From Pedosphaera parvula Ellin514 (GTDB lineage Bacteria; Verrucomicrobiota; Verrucomicrobiia; Limisphaerales; Pedosphaeraceae): DNA of 64,000 nt. Shown one piece after another: positions 9,168 through 17,310 of the stretch. The notes beneath the pieces are model-generated. The model was not told the origin of the DNA. It was given only the letters and a program-made list of their open reading frames with translations, and ran no database searches. The stretch is from positions 1 to 64,000 of the forward strand of contig NZ_ABOX02000002.1 of NCBI RefSeq assembly GCF_000172555.1, written 5' to 3'. The position numbers were made by a program, and so were the translations under genes. Position 1 is the first letter of the stretch; each line of letters starts with the position of its first letter.

Positions 9168-10271
9168 ATGAACGTTACAGTTCGCGGGCGCACCAATCAT
9201 TATCGCACAGTAGCCTTTGATACAGCAAAGAACTCGGTTTTGTTGATCGAGCAGAGATTGCTGCCGCATCAGTTCGAGGTGATTGGCACAAGGGATTTCA
9301 AGGAAACCGCGAAGGCGATAACGGATATGATCGTGCGGGGAGCGGGGGCGATCGGAGCGACGGCAGCGTATGGCCTGGCGCAAGGAGCGCGGGCGTTTCG
9401 CGGGAAGGATTTGAAAAAGTTTGAGCGGCATGTCGAGATCGTTTATCACACGCTGAAATCGGCGCGGCCAACGGCGGTGGATCCGGTCAATGCGATGAAT
9501 GATGTTCGCGCTACGATGAACTCCGGGGAAACGGTGGAAGAACAACAGGCCCTGGCGTTGGCGGCGGCGGAAGAGTTTGCGAATCACGACGTGCAGCATT
9601 GTGAAGAAATTGGGAAGCATGGGGCGAAGTTGATCCGATCGGGAATGAAGGTGTTGACGCACTGTAATGCGGGTTGGCTGGCGTTTGTGGACATCGGAAG
9701 CGCGACAGCCCCGATGTATGCGGCGCAGGCGGAGGGGAAGAAGTTTCACGTGTTCTGCGATGAAACGCGGCCGCGTTCGCAAGGGGCAACACTGACGGCG
9801 TGGGAATTGGCGCAGCAGGGAATCTCGCATCAAATTATTGCTGACAATGCGGCTGGGCATTTGATGCAGCGCGGGCACATCGACATGGTGATTGTGGGGA
9901 GCGATCGGACTTTGGGGCGCACAGGGGAGGTGGCGAATAAGATCGGTACGTACACAAAGGCGGTGCTTGCGAAGAGGCATGGGATTCCATTTTACGTAGC
10001 GATTCCGCTTTCGACAATTGATTGGGATATGAAGTCAGGTTTTGACATCCCGATCGAAGAGCGGCACGAGAGTGAAGTGCTGGGAGCCTGGGGCATCACG
10101 GGGAAGGGCAAACGCGAATATGTTCGAGTGGCGAATCCGGGGAGTGGTGCCTTTAATGCGGGATTTGACGTGACGCCAGCGGAGTTGATCACGGGCATCA
10201 TCACGCCGGCCGGGGTTTTCAAACCGAAGGAGTTGTGGGGCAGGCGTAAGCAGTTGGGATTTATTGGTTGA
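9168..10271 (+). CDS. mtnA: S-methyl-5-thioribose-1-phosphate isomerase
   Basis: 367 aa, the usual length for MtnA, which converts methylthioribose-1-phosphate to methylthioribulose-1-phosphate in methionine salvage. Family motifs in order: DMIVRGAGAIGATAAYG, LTHCNAGWLA (catalytic Cys), DETRPRSQGATLTAWEL, DNAAGHLM, IVGSDR (catalytic Asp) and EVANKIGTYTKAVLAKRHGIPFYVA. Both catalytic residues are present. The family also includes eIF2B-alpha-like proteins and ribose-1,5-bisphosphate isomerases, but the HCNAG/ETRP context fits MtnA. Other salvage genes are not in the window. It ends 55 bp before tRNA-Cys. Confidence 0.92.
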   Translation: MNVTVRGRTNHYRTVAFDTAKNSVLLIEQRLLPHQFEVIGTRDFKETAKAITDMIVRGAGAIGATAAYGLAQGARAFRGKDLKKFERHVEIVYHTLKSARPTAVDPVNAMNDVRATMNSGETVEEQQALALAAAEEFANHDVQHCEEIGKHGAKLIRSGMKVLTHCNAGWLAFVDIGSATAPMYAAQAEGKKFHVFCDETRPRSQGATLTAWELAQQGISHQIIADNAAGHLMQRGHIDMVIVGSDRTLGRTGEVANKIGTYTKAVLAKRHGIPFYVAIPLSTIDWDMKSGFDIPIEERHESEVLGAWGITGKGKREYVRVANPGSGAFNAGFDVTPAELITGIITPAGVFKPKELWGRRKQLGFIG

Positions 10272-10326
10272 AGTGAAAGTAAAGACTTGCGCCTTGGCGA
10301 GTCTCAATTAATCTTTACGAAGTTGT

Positions 10327-10401
10327 GGCGGGGTAGCCAAGTGGTAAGGCAGGGCTCTGCAAAAGCCTTATGCGTCGGTTCAATTCCGACCCTCGCCTCC
10401 A
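10327..10401 (+). tRNA. tRNA-Cys (anticodon GCA)
   Basis: A complete cloverleaf of 75 nt including encoded CCA. Acceptor GGCGGGG pairs with CCTCGCC, the D arm is GCC/GGC, the anticodon stem GGGCT/AGCCT encloses loop CTGCAAA (anticodon GCA), and the T arm is GTCGG/CCGAC with TTCAATT. The discriminator is U and CCA is encoded at 10399-10401. The last 22 nt act as the attachment site of the adjacent integrative element. Confidence 0.95.
10380..10401 (+). other. attL core of integrative element (tRNA-Cys 3' end)
   Basis: The 22-nt block from the T loop through the encoded CCA is repeated without mismatch at 30417-30438. Tyrosine recombinases commonly integrate into tRNA 3' ends and restore the gene with their own copy; the intact tRNA is on this side, next to the integrase, as expected. 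Confidence 0.88.
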
Positions 10402-10435
10402 CCCAATTTCATTGGGGTTTTGGAGGAAAAATCAC

Positions 10436-10463
10436 CAAAGTGTGTGTGGAACTGTGAGTAAAA
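10436..10463 (+). repeat. Left internal direct repeat of the island
   Basis: A 28-nt segment that matches 30297-30324 at 26 of 28 positions (GG here, AA there). It lies 35 bases inside the left att core. Two GTTAATCC copies follow at 10465-10472 and 10486-10493. Such short repeats inside both ends are typical of arm-type integrase or excisionase binding sites; this role is inferred. Confidence 0.6.
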
Positions 10464-10567
10464 AGTTAATCCGGACACCCTCCAGGTTAATCCAACTTTA
10501 TCGGTCCACTCTCCTTTAACGCGGCGGAATCGACCCGGGTTATGCTCACTTGAAACTGAGATGACCA

Positions 10568-11686
10568 ATGAAAGCACGGTTCCGTTTATATCGACGCGAC
10601 AAGCAAACCAAAGGGAAGGGTGGCGTTTACTACCTGGAGGACGTGGAGACCGGCAGGCGCACGAGCCTGCAGACCACCGACGCCATGACGGCCGAGCGGT
10701 TGCTGCATGCGCACCGCGAGGCCCATCTCCAGCCCGCCATTAACCTGCAGATCGCCCGCACCTATGTTGTGGCCAGTGACCCCGCCATGGTCAGCCGCAA
10801 CTGGCAGGAGGTGATGCAGTCCATCGTCGCCACCAAAACCGGGGAAACCAAGAACCGATGGGACTCGGTGGCCAAGGACAAGGCGCTGGCGCTCCTCTGG
10901 AAGAAACCCTTGATGGAGACCCGTGCCGAACATTTCCTGGATGCCCTGCTCAAGGGGACCGTCTCAACGAATGTCTACCTGCGCCGACTGCACAATTTCG
11001 CCCTGGACATGAACTGGCTCCTGGCCCCGGTGCTGGTGAAAAAGAAATGGCCCAAGCCGGTTTATGGCGAAAAGCGAGCCATCACCTGGGACGAACACCA
11101 AAAGATCATCCAGCGGGAAATCAACCCCGAGCGCCGCGCCTTCTATTCCATGGCCTGGCATACCGGAGCTTCCCAATCTGATCTCGCCCACTTGCATGCG
11201 GAGGACATCGATTGGTCGAAAAAGATCATCAGCTACGAACGCATGAAACTTGGGGGCAGGGGAAAGCTGCCACCCCAGGTTTCCATCGGCCCCGCCTTGG
11301 AGCAGTTGCTTAAAAACCTGCCCGCAAAGGGTTATCTATTTCCTTATCTGCAGACAGTGCGGGCAGGGGACCGGGCGACCGAATTCAAACAACGGTGCGA
11401 GGGGTTGAACATCGTTGGCGTGACCCTTCACTCCTATCGCTACAGTTGGGCCGAAAGGGCCAAGAAGGCGGGTTACCCGGAACGCTGGGCGCAGGTCAAT
11501 TTGGGGCATAACAGCAAGGCGATGGCGCGGTATTATTCCAAGGGCGCTGAGTTAGTTCTGCCGTCGCTGGAGACTTGGAAAGCCGATCCCGGGAAGATCG
11601 TGGCGGTGGAGTTCAAATCCGTCCCGGCCGGCGAGTCCAGTTCTACACCTGCGCCGTCACCATCTGTCGAGGCTCAATGCCAATGA
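10568..11686 (+). CDS. Tyrosine recombinase / integrase of the island
   Basis: 372 aa. The C-terminal catalytic half shows H288-x-x-R291 (LHSYRYSWAERA), the second His at 314 (LGHNSKAMARYY) and the nucleophile Tyr323. The first catalytic Arg, normally in TGxR, is replaced: residues 199-202 read TGAS, followed by QSDLAHLHAEDIDW. The N-terminus (residues 1-160) has a core-binding-like helical region. The gene lies 167 bp from the tRNA-Cys attachment site and points into the island, as integrases of tRNA-targeted elements do. A strong hairpin with a T run follows it. It probably integrates and excises the island. The missing Arg I makes activity uncertain unless another Arg substitutes. Confidence 0.88.
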   Translation: MKARFRLYRRDKQTKGKGGVYYLEDVETGRRTSLQTTDAMTAERLLHAHREAHLQPAINLQIARTYVVASDPAMVSRNWQEVMQSIVATKTGETKNRWDSVAKDKALALLWKKPLMETRAEHFLDALLKGTVSTNVYLRRLHNFALDMNWLLAPVLVKKKWPKPVYGEKRAITWDEHQKIIQREINPERRAFYSMAWHTGASQSDLAHLHAEDIDWSKKIISYERMKLGGRGKLPPQVSIGPALEQLLKNLPAKGYLFPYLQTVRAGDRATEFKQRCEGLNIVGVTLHSYRYSWAERAKKAGYPERWAQVNLGHNSKAMARYYSKGAELVLPSLETWKADPGKIVAVEFKSVPAGESSSTPAPSPSVEAQCQ

Positions 11687-11718
11687 AAACACTGGCTGGA
11701 GAAAGTTGATGTAGCAGC

Positions 11719-11779
11719 GTCGCATTTCCTGCCCAACCCCTCTGAATCTCAGTTGGGTTAGCAGGAAATGCGACTTTTT
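11719..11779 (+). terminator. Intrinsic terminator after integrase
   Basis: A perfect 14-bp inverted repeat (11719-11732 with 11761-11774) followed directly by TTTTT (11775-11779). The interior also has CCAAC/GTTGG pairing, giving a long hairpin. It begins 33 bases after the integrase stop and should isolate it from downstream genes. Confidence 0.8.
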
Positions 11780-11841
11780 CAGACCATAGGAAGCTGCTGG
11801 ATGAGACAGAGCAATACCAACCAACACCTCCGCAGGGTTCA

Positions 11842-12216
11842 TCAGGAACTGGTCACCACTGGAACGTGGGCAATGCCCAAGGACATCGCCTCTTCGGTTG
11901 GCAAAACGCTGTCGCCGTGCCCTTGTTTTTTCTTGGAGTTCTTCTGTTGCCAATGACGGCTCAGGTGACGGTTGATACGATCCAACCACTTTACATCCTG
12001 CATTTTTTCCTTCAGCTCACAGGTTGCAAAAAGCTTGACCCCGTTCTTTGGTGGGTCCCCCAAGGGTTTGAGAAAGCCGCCCTCCACCAGGATGGGAATG
12101 TGTTCAGGACGACGACCCAAAAGGGCGGCTGTTTGTTCAGGGTTTAGGCAGGCAGGCAGTTGCTTCAAATTGAGAAAGGAAGCCTCCGTAGGGGAAATGA
12201 GATGACTATTGCTCAT
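11842..12216 (-). CDS. Small DNA-binding-type protein of mobile elements
   Basis: 124 aa. The core LPACLNPEQTAALLGRRPEHIPILVEGGFLKPLG resembles a MerR/excisionase-like winged helix: the protein enters through an AALLG turn and finishes with a loop before an LKPLG strand. A basic tail follows (HWQQKNSKKKQGHG). I have seen this arrangement described as hypothetical next to integrases in Verrucomicrobiota. An excisionase or element regulator is a reasonable guess, not proven. It is convergent with the integrase and followed upstream by the HTH gene on the same strand. Confidence 0.55.
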   Translation of the reverse strand: MSNSHLISPTEASFLNLKQLPACLNPEQTAALLGRRPEHIPILVEGGFLKPLGDPPKNGVKLFATCELKEKMQDVKWLDRINRHLSRHWQQKNSKKKQGHGDSVLPTEEAMSLGIAHVPVVTSS

Positions 12217-12267
12217 AATAAGAATTATGTAGGAGGAAAATAAATGTGATTAAAAACGATTCTGCTC

Positions 12268-12636
12268 TCAAACGATTCCATTTTCTACCAGAGGTTCCGA
12301 GTTCGGATTCGCCTTTTTGACTGCCCTCAATAATTCCTCAGCTTGCGTCTGGGAGAGGTGACCTGTTGCTGAGCATTTTTGAATCCGCTGGACCAGGACT
12401 TCGAAAACATGCCTGTCAATTTTAGGGACAGGCAGAGGAGAATCCTTCCGGCACAGGACGCTGATCCGTCCCTGAGAAATTCCGGTCATTAACGAAACCT
12501 CTTCCAAGGTCATGCCATCGACCAAACGCAACTGCTTTATCAGTTTCAAGAGCTCTGCTGTTACCTTGCGGTGCGACAACCCAATGTTCCTCCGATGAAG
12601 TTGTTGGCGTTGCTCAGGAGACAAGCTTGCTGGCAT
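12268..12636 (-). CDS. Helix-turn-helix regulator
   Basis: About 122 aa from the ATG at 12634-12636 (MPASLSPEQRQQL); an earlier in-frame ATG at 12663 lies in RCC1-derived sequence and is less likely. The centre, LVDGMTLEEVSLMTGISQGRISVLCRK, is a clear HTH of the sigma-region-4/Cro type (turn at MTGIS). A C-terminal helix LSQTQAEELLRAVKKA may dimerise. It probably regulates the island. The 52-bp gap and shared strand with the gene ending at 11842 suggest one transcript. Confidence 0.6.
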   Translation of the reverse strand: MPASLSPEQRQQLHRRNIGLSHRKVTAELLKLIKQLRLVDGMTLEEVSLMTGISQGRISVLCRKDSPLPVPKIDRHVFEVLVQRIQKCSATGHLSQTQAEELLRAVKKANPNSEPLVENGIV

Positions 12637-12645
12637 TGGAACGTG

Positions 12646-12905
12646 TTTCCAGGCAGCTTCCACAGCCTGTTTCTCAAGAGCGACGGCAGCCTGTGGGCGA
12701 CAGGCGGAAATTATTATGGTGAGCTAAGGGATGGAACTTACACTGTGAACGCTCCCTACGGTATCAATCAGCCCGAGCAGATTGTGGGGAGCAACGTCAC
12801 CTCGATCGCCAGTGGAGCTTTTCACAGCCTGTTTCTGATGAACGATGGCAGCTTATGGGGCATGGGTCTTAACCAAAATGGCGAGTTGGGCGGCGATGTT
12901 TACAA
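12646..12905 (+). pseudogene. RCC1-repeat fragment
   Basis: The plus frame reads SFHSLFLKSDGSLWATGGNYYGEL, then SGAFHSLFLMNDGSLWGMGLNQNGELG: two RCC1 beta-propeller units, normally present in six or more copies in exported proteins. It has no own start or end: it begins at the 5' end of the HTH gene and stops at the PLD-like fragment. This is a transplanted scrap, not a gene. Confidence 0.7.
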
Positions 12906-13116
12906 CGAGGGTAGCCCCTTTGTTCAAAGGGAGCAGATGGCTTGCGCCCTCGCCGAAATATGCAACCGCAACATAGGCCTTTGAACCAGCGGTCTTCTTT
13001 GCTGCTGCGCTAATGTAAGGCACAACTCGAGACGCCAGCCACAGAACCGGATCACGAGTAACGTAAACTTTCGTCTCTCTTAGCTTTCTCGGCTGAGGCG
13101 CAATCGTTATAGGCAA
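12900..13116 (-). pseudogene. N-terminal fragment of a PLD-like nuclease family protein
   Basis: The minus frame from ATG 13116 reads KVYVTRDPVLWLASRVVPYI, then YVAVAYFGEGASHLLPLNKGATLVVN. This resembles the first strands of phospholipase-D-like nuclease domains (VAYxGxGA...L.L..G..LVV). The HxK catalytic motifs that should follow are absent because the frame runs into RCC1-derived sequence near 12900. It is therefore a truncated remnant. The family assignment is by eye. Confidence 0.45.
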
Positions 13117-13143
13117 GGAATGGACAAGGAGCTAAAAGATAGT

Positions 13144-13172
13144 TTGACAAAAGGAAAAATCGAGAGATGAAT
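13144..13172 (+). promoter_or_regulatory. Possible promoter of the nine-gene module
   Basis: A perfect -35 box TTGACA (13144-13149) with a weak -10-like ATGAAT (13167-13172) at 17-bp spacing, about 120 bases before the TssK-like gene. The -10 match is poor, so this is tentative. Confidence 0.25.
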
Positions 13173-13294
13173 ACCCGAGTTATCTGGGATGTCTTTCGTG
13201 GCCGCTTCTAATGCCAGGCAGTTCGTGTGGATTGCGGGGTCTTTTACGCGTTTTTCACATAGTGCAGATTGGCTAAGAGGAAGGTTAACCAGAG

Positions 13295-14683
13295 GTGCAG
13301 AAACCGGGAACCCAAGGGATGTGGGAAATGCTGAAGGCGCAAAAGGTAATTTGGCGGGATGACGATCCATTATCTGCTAATCATTTTTGGGCATTGGAAG
13401 AGTGGGTGGAGGATGGTCTCGCGGTTGGTTGGCAAGCGTTCGACGGAGGCGGCCTTATCACGGCCGCTGGAGAATCTGCCATCAATGAAGTCCCGCTTGT
13501 ATCCGAGCCCAACCCTGACGGCCAGGACTCGGTTGAGTTGATCATCGGTCCGTTTCGCGCCGTGACGGCCTCTGGCCGCGTTTTATTTAACCGAACCCGT
13601 CGCAAGGTAAACCTCTCACTGGCTGGCTGGCGGGACAATGCAGAGTGGAATCTGGTTCATGTGTTCCACCCCGAGCCCGGCTCCGCGCAGCCCAAGGAAA
13701 TGCCCCCCGGCACCAAGGGATTGCCGGCCTGCTATTGGCCTGACCTGGCGGTCACCACCGACCCCGCCAAGTCTCCCCACACTTTTGCAATTGGAAGAAT
13801 CAAAAGAGAGGCAGAGCGTTGGAAAACAGACGATTCGTTCATCCCTGGTTGCATGTTTGTGGGCAGTTGTTCCCGTTTTCAGCACAAATGCGAGAACGCC
13901 GTCCAAGGGATGAGCAAGTCAGTGGACTCCCTGTCAAAAGCGCTCCCCAAGATGATTGAAAATGAATGCCAGGACCGCACCGCCCAATCACGTAAAAGAA
14001 CGGTACTGACGCAATTGATCCTTTCACGTTTTCATGCCACCCGTTTTGCCGGCACTCTGGATCGCCATGCCACCCGTCAATTTATCGATGCCGCCAGGCT
14101 TTTTCTGACCGGTGTGCGCCGGGATACAAGCGAATTGATACCCAACCTGCTTAACAGCGTAAACTGGCGGAATAACGGCGAACTTGCGGCGCCAACTGAA
14201 TCAGACCTTGCCCCGTTAAGTGAGGCCTTGAACCAGCAGGCAAGTGCCTTTCAGGCATTAGTCAGGCAACTGGCAGATGTGCCGGATCTGGCACCTACAG
14301 AAATCGGGCATACCATCCAAATCAGGGATTCCACGCTTCCGACGTTCTGGATTCTGGAGATTAAACTAAATGACTCCATTGGTGAGCTTATGGGGGATGG
14401 CTCCCTGGTTATCGGGCTTAGCTTCGCGGAAATCATCGCCAGCCCAAATTGGTGGGTGAAGGCCCATCCCACGGAAGTGTCGTTTGAGCAGATTCCTGAC
14501 GCTTTCAGGTTTGTGTTGGAACAGGTCAAACCAATGAATGGAGGTCCACCTTACCAATTCACATTTTCGGATCGGGGCAAGATACTGAAGTCGAAGGACC
14601 TAACCAGCAAAAGACTCACCGTTTTTGTACGCGCCAAGCCTTGCCAGCCAACTTACATCGAAAGGAAAGAACTTGTAGTATGA
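13295..14683 (+). CDS. TssK-like baseplate protein
   Basis: 462 aa from a GTG at 13295 that follows AGAGGAAGG; ATG at 13319 is the alternative. The N-terminus, KVIWRDDDPLSANHFWALEEWVEDGL, matches the pattern of T6SS TssK (V-W...L...HF...E), especially the Bacteroidota (subtype iii) form with NHF-x-x-x-E. Later FAIGRIKREAERWKTDDSFIPGCMFVGSC matches the A-R-x...W-D-x-FIPPCL-x-GAS hinge of TssK. The C-terminal third is divergent. In T6SS, TssK joins the baseplate to the membrane complex. Here it overlaps the GTPase gene by ATGA, implying coupled translation. The call is from pattern only; a phage-type receptor-binding or shell protein is the main alternative. Confidence 0.5.
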   Translation: MQKPGTQGMWEMLKAQKVIWRDDDPLSANHFWALEEWVEDGLAVGWQAFDGGGLITAAGESAINEVPLVSEPNPDGQDSVELIIGPFRAVTASGRVLFNRTRRKVNLSLAGWRDNAEWNLVHVFHPEPGSAQPKEMPPGTKGLPACYWPDLAVTTDPAKSPHTFAIGRIKREAERWKTDDSFIPGCMFVGSCSRFQHKCENAVQGMSKSVDSLSKALPKMIENECQDRTAQSRKRTVLTQLILSRFHATRFAGTLDRHATRQFIDAARLFLTGVRRDTSELIPNLLNSVNWRNNGELAAPTESDLAPLSEALNQQASAFQALVRQLADVPDLAPTEIGHTIQIRDSTLPTFWILEIKLNDSIGELMGDGSLVIGLSFAEIIASPNWWVKAHPTEVSFEQIPDAFRFVLEQVKPMNGGPPYQFTFSDRGKILKSKDLTSKRLTVFVRAKPCQPTYIERKELVV

Positions 14684-17295
14684 GCCAAACCAACAATGTC
14701 GTCGTGACTCAAGTCGGGAAGGAATTTCAACAAGATGGGGAGGACTTGAGGAAGGAACTTGAAGAAAGAAAGCCAAAAAGCCCGATCCAGCCTTGTTCCC
14801 ATCAAATGTTTGTTAAGCTGCGCCGGTATTTCGACCAACTGGATGCCCATACGGGCACGCGCCAAATTGCCCCGGCCATTCAAGCCGATCTCTGTGTTGA
14901 CCTGGAAATTTGGATTAACCTGCTCAAAACTTCGGATTCACTGACGTCCCTGGTGGCGGACCTCGCGCTCTCGAGCACCCGCGGTTTTAGTATTCGCATC
15001 AACAATCGCGAGCTTTATACGGAATGGGCGGAGGAGCGCAAGCAAACCAACCTCTCCGCCATCGAGCGCCATACTCACGAAACGGCGAACCAACTTGTCT
15101 CATTGACCGGGGCTTCGGGCGATGAAGACTACACCCTTTCCACCAAGGAGTTCCTGCTGCATATCATGTGCAAGCCCTTATTGAACGAGGACATCTACGC
15201 CTTTGACCTTCAGGCCCTCGACCCGAGCACGCCCTTGACCGCCACCGACCTCTTGCACCTGTGCCTGTGGCGCGAGCGTCGTCGTGCGCGAATGCCACAA
15301 CAATCCTCTACCGCCAGTGTGCCGGCCGCGCGTTTGGAATTACAGGAATTGTCGCGCACCGACGCCCGGGGAATCTCCTCCACCACTACGATCATTGACC
15401 GTGACACGGATTCCATCCCGTTCCCCATCGAGGCCACGCTCCTGCATTGGGTTAACCAGCCAAAGGCCGATCTCGACCTCAGGAAATTTGCCGCGCACTT
15501 GTTCAAACAATGGCAGTGGCTGGAGGATTCCCCCGCCCGAATTCGCAAACAGCCGGACAGTGTACTGCCCTCCCTCAAGCTGATGGAAAACGAATATAAA
15601 GTGGCATCGCCGGTGGACGGGTATAATGTGCTTTCGCCCGTGGATTTCCTGGCCATTGGAAGCACTCGCATCGGGAAGACCAGCTTTTTTTATTCAATCT
15701 ACAAATCGTTACAACCTAGTGCACGCGAAAGCTCGGTCTTGCTACACCGGCAAATCCAGTTTGAGCCCAATACGTTGCATTATGTCAACAAGATAGAAAA
15801 GACCCTGGAGCAAGGTGGAAATTCCGATACTCCCGGCCAGGAACAACTCGACGCCAAATTCACTTATTTGCGCAATCCTCCCGCCAACTTGGACCTCGGG
15901 GCCAAGGAGATTGTCATTCCACTCCGCATCACCGATTACAAAGGCGGGGATGCCGAACTTGAGGACGCAAGACCAAATAAGGATTTGGTGGCCTTGCTAA
16001 CAAAAACCCAGATCCTTTGGTTCATGTTGGATGACCGTTACCTGAAGGATTACACTTCCGCGCCAGGCAACGACGGCAAACTGATTGAGCCAATTAACGC
16101 GGACAGGATAGGTGCCTGGTACCGGGTTTTGCTCAATAGGTTCGGAACCAAGAGTTCAGCAAAAGGGTCCAAAGTCCCGGTGGCTCTGGTGATCAATAAG
16201 GCGGATAAGATTCTTGGCCCTGACGTCTATCTTGCCACTACCCCTGAGGAATTGAAGTTGTTGCCGGATAATTTCAGCCTGGAGGAACTGGCGAAGTCAA
16301 AGTCCAACGCGGTTGACTGCATACTCGATTGTTTGCGCCGAAACCCGGTCGTGAACTGCAACCGTGAGGTGCAGAAAAGGCTCTGGGAGCTTTTCAATAG
16401 TTTGCGCCCCTTCCTGGAAGCGGTCATTCAGAAGGCGAGTCATTTCCAGGTCTTCCTCACTTCGGCGAATCAGGAGCTGGCCAAAAAGAGCTACGATCCG
16501 AAGATGCCGCTCAAAGTCGCCGAATGGAGCATGCAAATAATGCGACCGGCGTACGAGCTCAAGCTGCAACAGTATTTGACCGAATCGTTGGAGAAGGCGT
16601 ACGGACAGTTGACCGAAGTCAAGAACCAGGTTTCCGTTATCAACGCACATTTGGAAAAGGCAAAGGCTTTGCTGGAGGAAGTGGATTTGCTCTCAAAGAC
16701 CATCGACAAGGAAAAACAAGAACCAAAATTCATGCGAAAAATGAAAACTGTGTTCGAAAGTGACCATAAGGCTCAAAAGGAAACGAAAGAAAAGGAGCTC
16801 GGCAACTTGCTCGATCAAATGGCTGTGAACCTGTATGAGGCCCACTGCCGCCTGGAACAGGAAGAACACGAGGACGGAGCCGAGGATTTGGGAATGTCAT
16901 TGGCGGAATTGACGCTGCCGCTCGACTCCAGACCATCGGTGGCCAACACAGATCAAAATTCGAGCCCACCCAAAGTGGAGGGAAGAAAACAGAGGGACCG
17001 TATTCTTGATTCCAAGAAGAATCCGAAACAACGGATCGACTTGGCCGGCGACTGGAGAGATGATTTACTCAAAAGTGCCGGGGAGCGCATCGTGGCACTG
17101 GGAAACCTGGCGGAGCCGCTCGCAGCGCTGCAAGGACGTCTCGTTGAGACGCCGCCAGGAAACGAGGTCCTGAAACTGCCACTGCCGCCCGGGGTGGACA
17201 GCGATGCCGAGATGAAAAACTATAAAAAAGAGTTAAGCACTGCACTAGGTATCAAATTCACCAATGAGACGAAGTATCTTGTTTTAAAAAGCTAG
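14680..17295 (+). CDS. Large P-loop GTPase with coiled coil
   Basis: 871 aa starting at the ATG at 14680, which overlaps the stop of the TssK-like gene. A GTPase core occupies about residues 320-600: P-loop GSTRIGKTSF (~327-336), a switch-II-like strand ITDYKGGDAEL (~417-427), ILWFMLDDRY, and the guanine-specificity motif NKAD at 507-510. The DY-GGD form and the P-loop with TRIGKTSF recall the DO-GTPase/TRAFAC-like GTPases found in bacterial conflict operons. The N-terminal ~310 residues are helical and unrecognised. Residues ~640-730 are predicted coiled coil. No membrane segment. It may energise or gate the assembly as TssM does in T6SS, but no TssM homology is visible. Confidence 0.65.
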   Translation: MSQTNNVVVTQVGKEFQQDGEDLRKELEERKPKSPIQPCSHQMFVKLRRYFDQLDAHTGTRQIAPAIQADLCVDLEIWINLLKTSDSLTSLVADLALSSTRGFSIRINNRELYTEWAEERKQTNLSAIERHTHETANQLVSLTGASGDEDYTLSTKEFLLHIMCKPLLNEDIYAFDLQALDPSTPLTATDLLHLCLWRERRRARMPQQSSTASVPAARLELQELSRTDARGISSTTTIIDRDTDSIPFPIEATLLHWVNQPKADLDLRKFAAHLFKQWQWLEDSPARIRKQPDSVLPSLKLMENEYKVASPVDGYNVLSPVDFLAIGSTRIGKTSFFYSIYKSLQPSARESSVLLHRQIQFEPNTLHYVNKIEKTLEQGGNSDTPGQEQLDAKFTYLRNPPANLDLGAKEIVIPLRITDYKGGDAELEDARPNKDLVALLTKTQILWFMLDDRYLKDYTSAPGNDGKLIEPINADRIGAWYRVLLNRFGTKSSAKGSKVPVALVINKADKILGPDVYLATTPEELKLLPDNFSLEELAKSKSNAVDCILDCLRRNPVVNCNREVQKRLWELFNSLRPFLEAVIQKASHFQVFLTSANQELAKKSYDPKMPLKVAEWSMQIMRPAYELKLQQYLTESLEKAYGQLTEVKNQVSVINAHLEKAKALLEEVDLLSKTIDKEKQEPKFMRKMKTVFESDHKAQKETKEKELGNLLDQMAVNLYEAHCRLEQEEHEDGAEDLGMSLAELTLPLDSRPSVANTDQNSSPPKVEGRKQRDRILDSKKNPKQRIDLAGDWRDDLLKSAGERIVALGNLAEPLAALQGRLVETPPGNEVLKLPLPPGVDSDAEMKNYKKELSTALGIKFTNETKYLVLKS

Positions 17296-17310
17296 GTCTT
17301 GATACCGGTC

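Noticed and set aside
12231-12315. A strong AGGAGG followed by ATG TGA or a GTG frame of 24 codons (12246)
   Set aside because: The frame is tiny, overlaps the 3' end of the HTH gene in antisense and has no known relative. It may be the leftover start of a lost gene.
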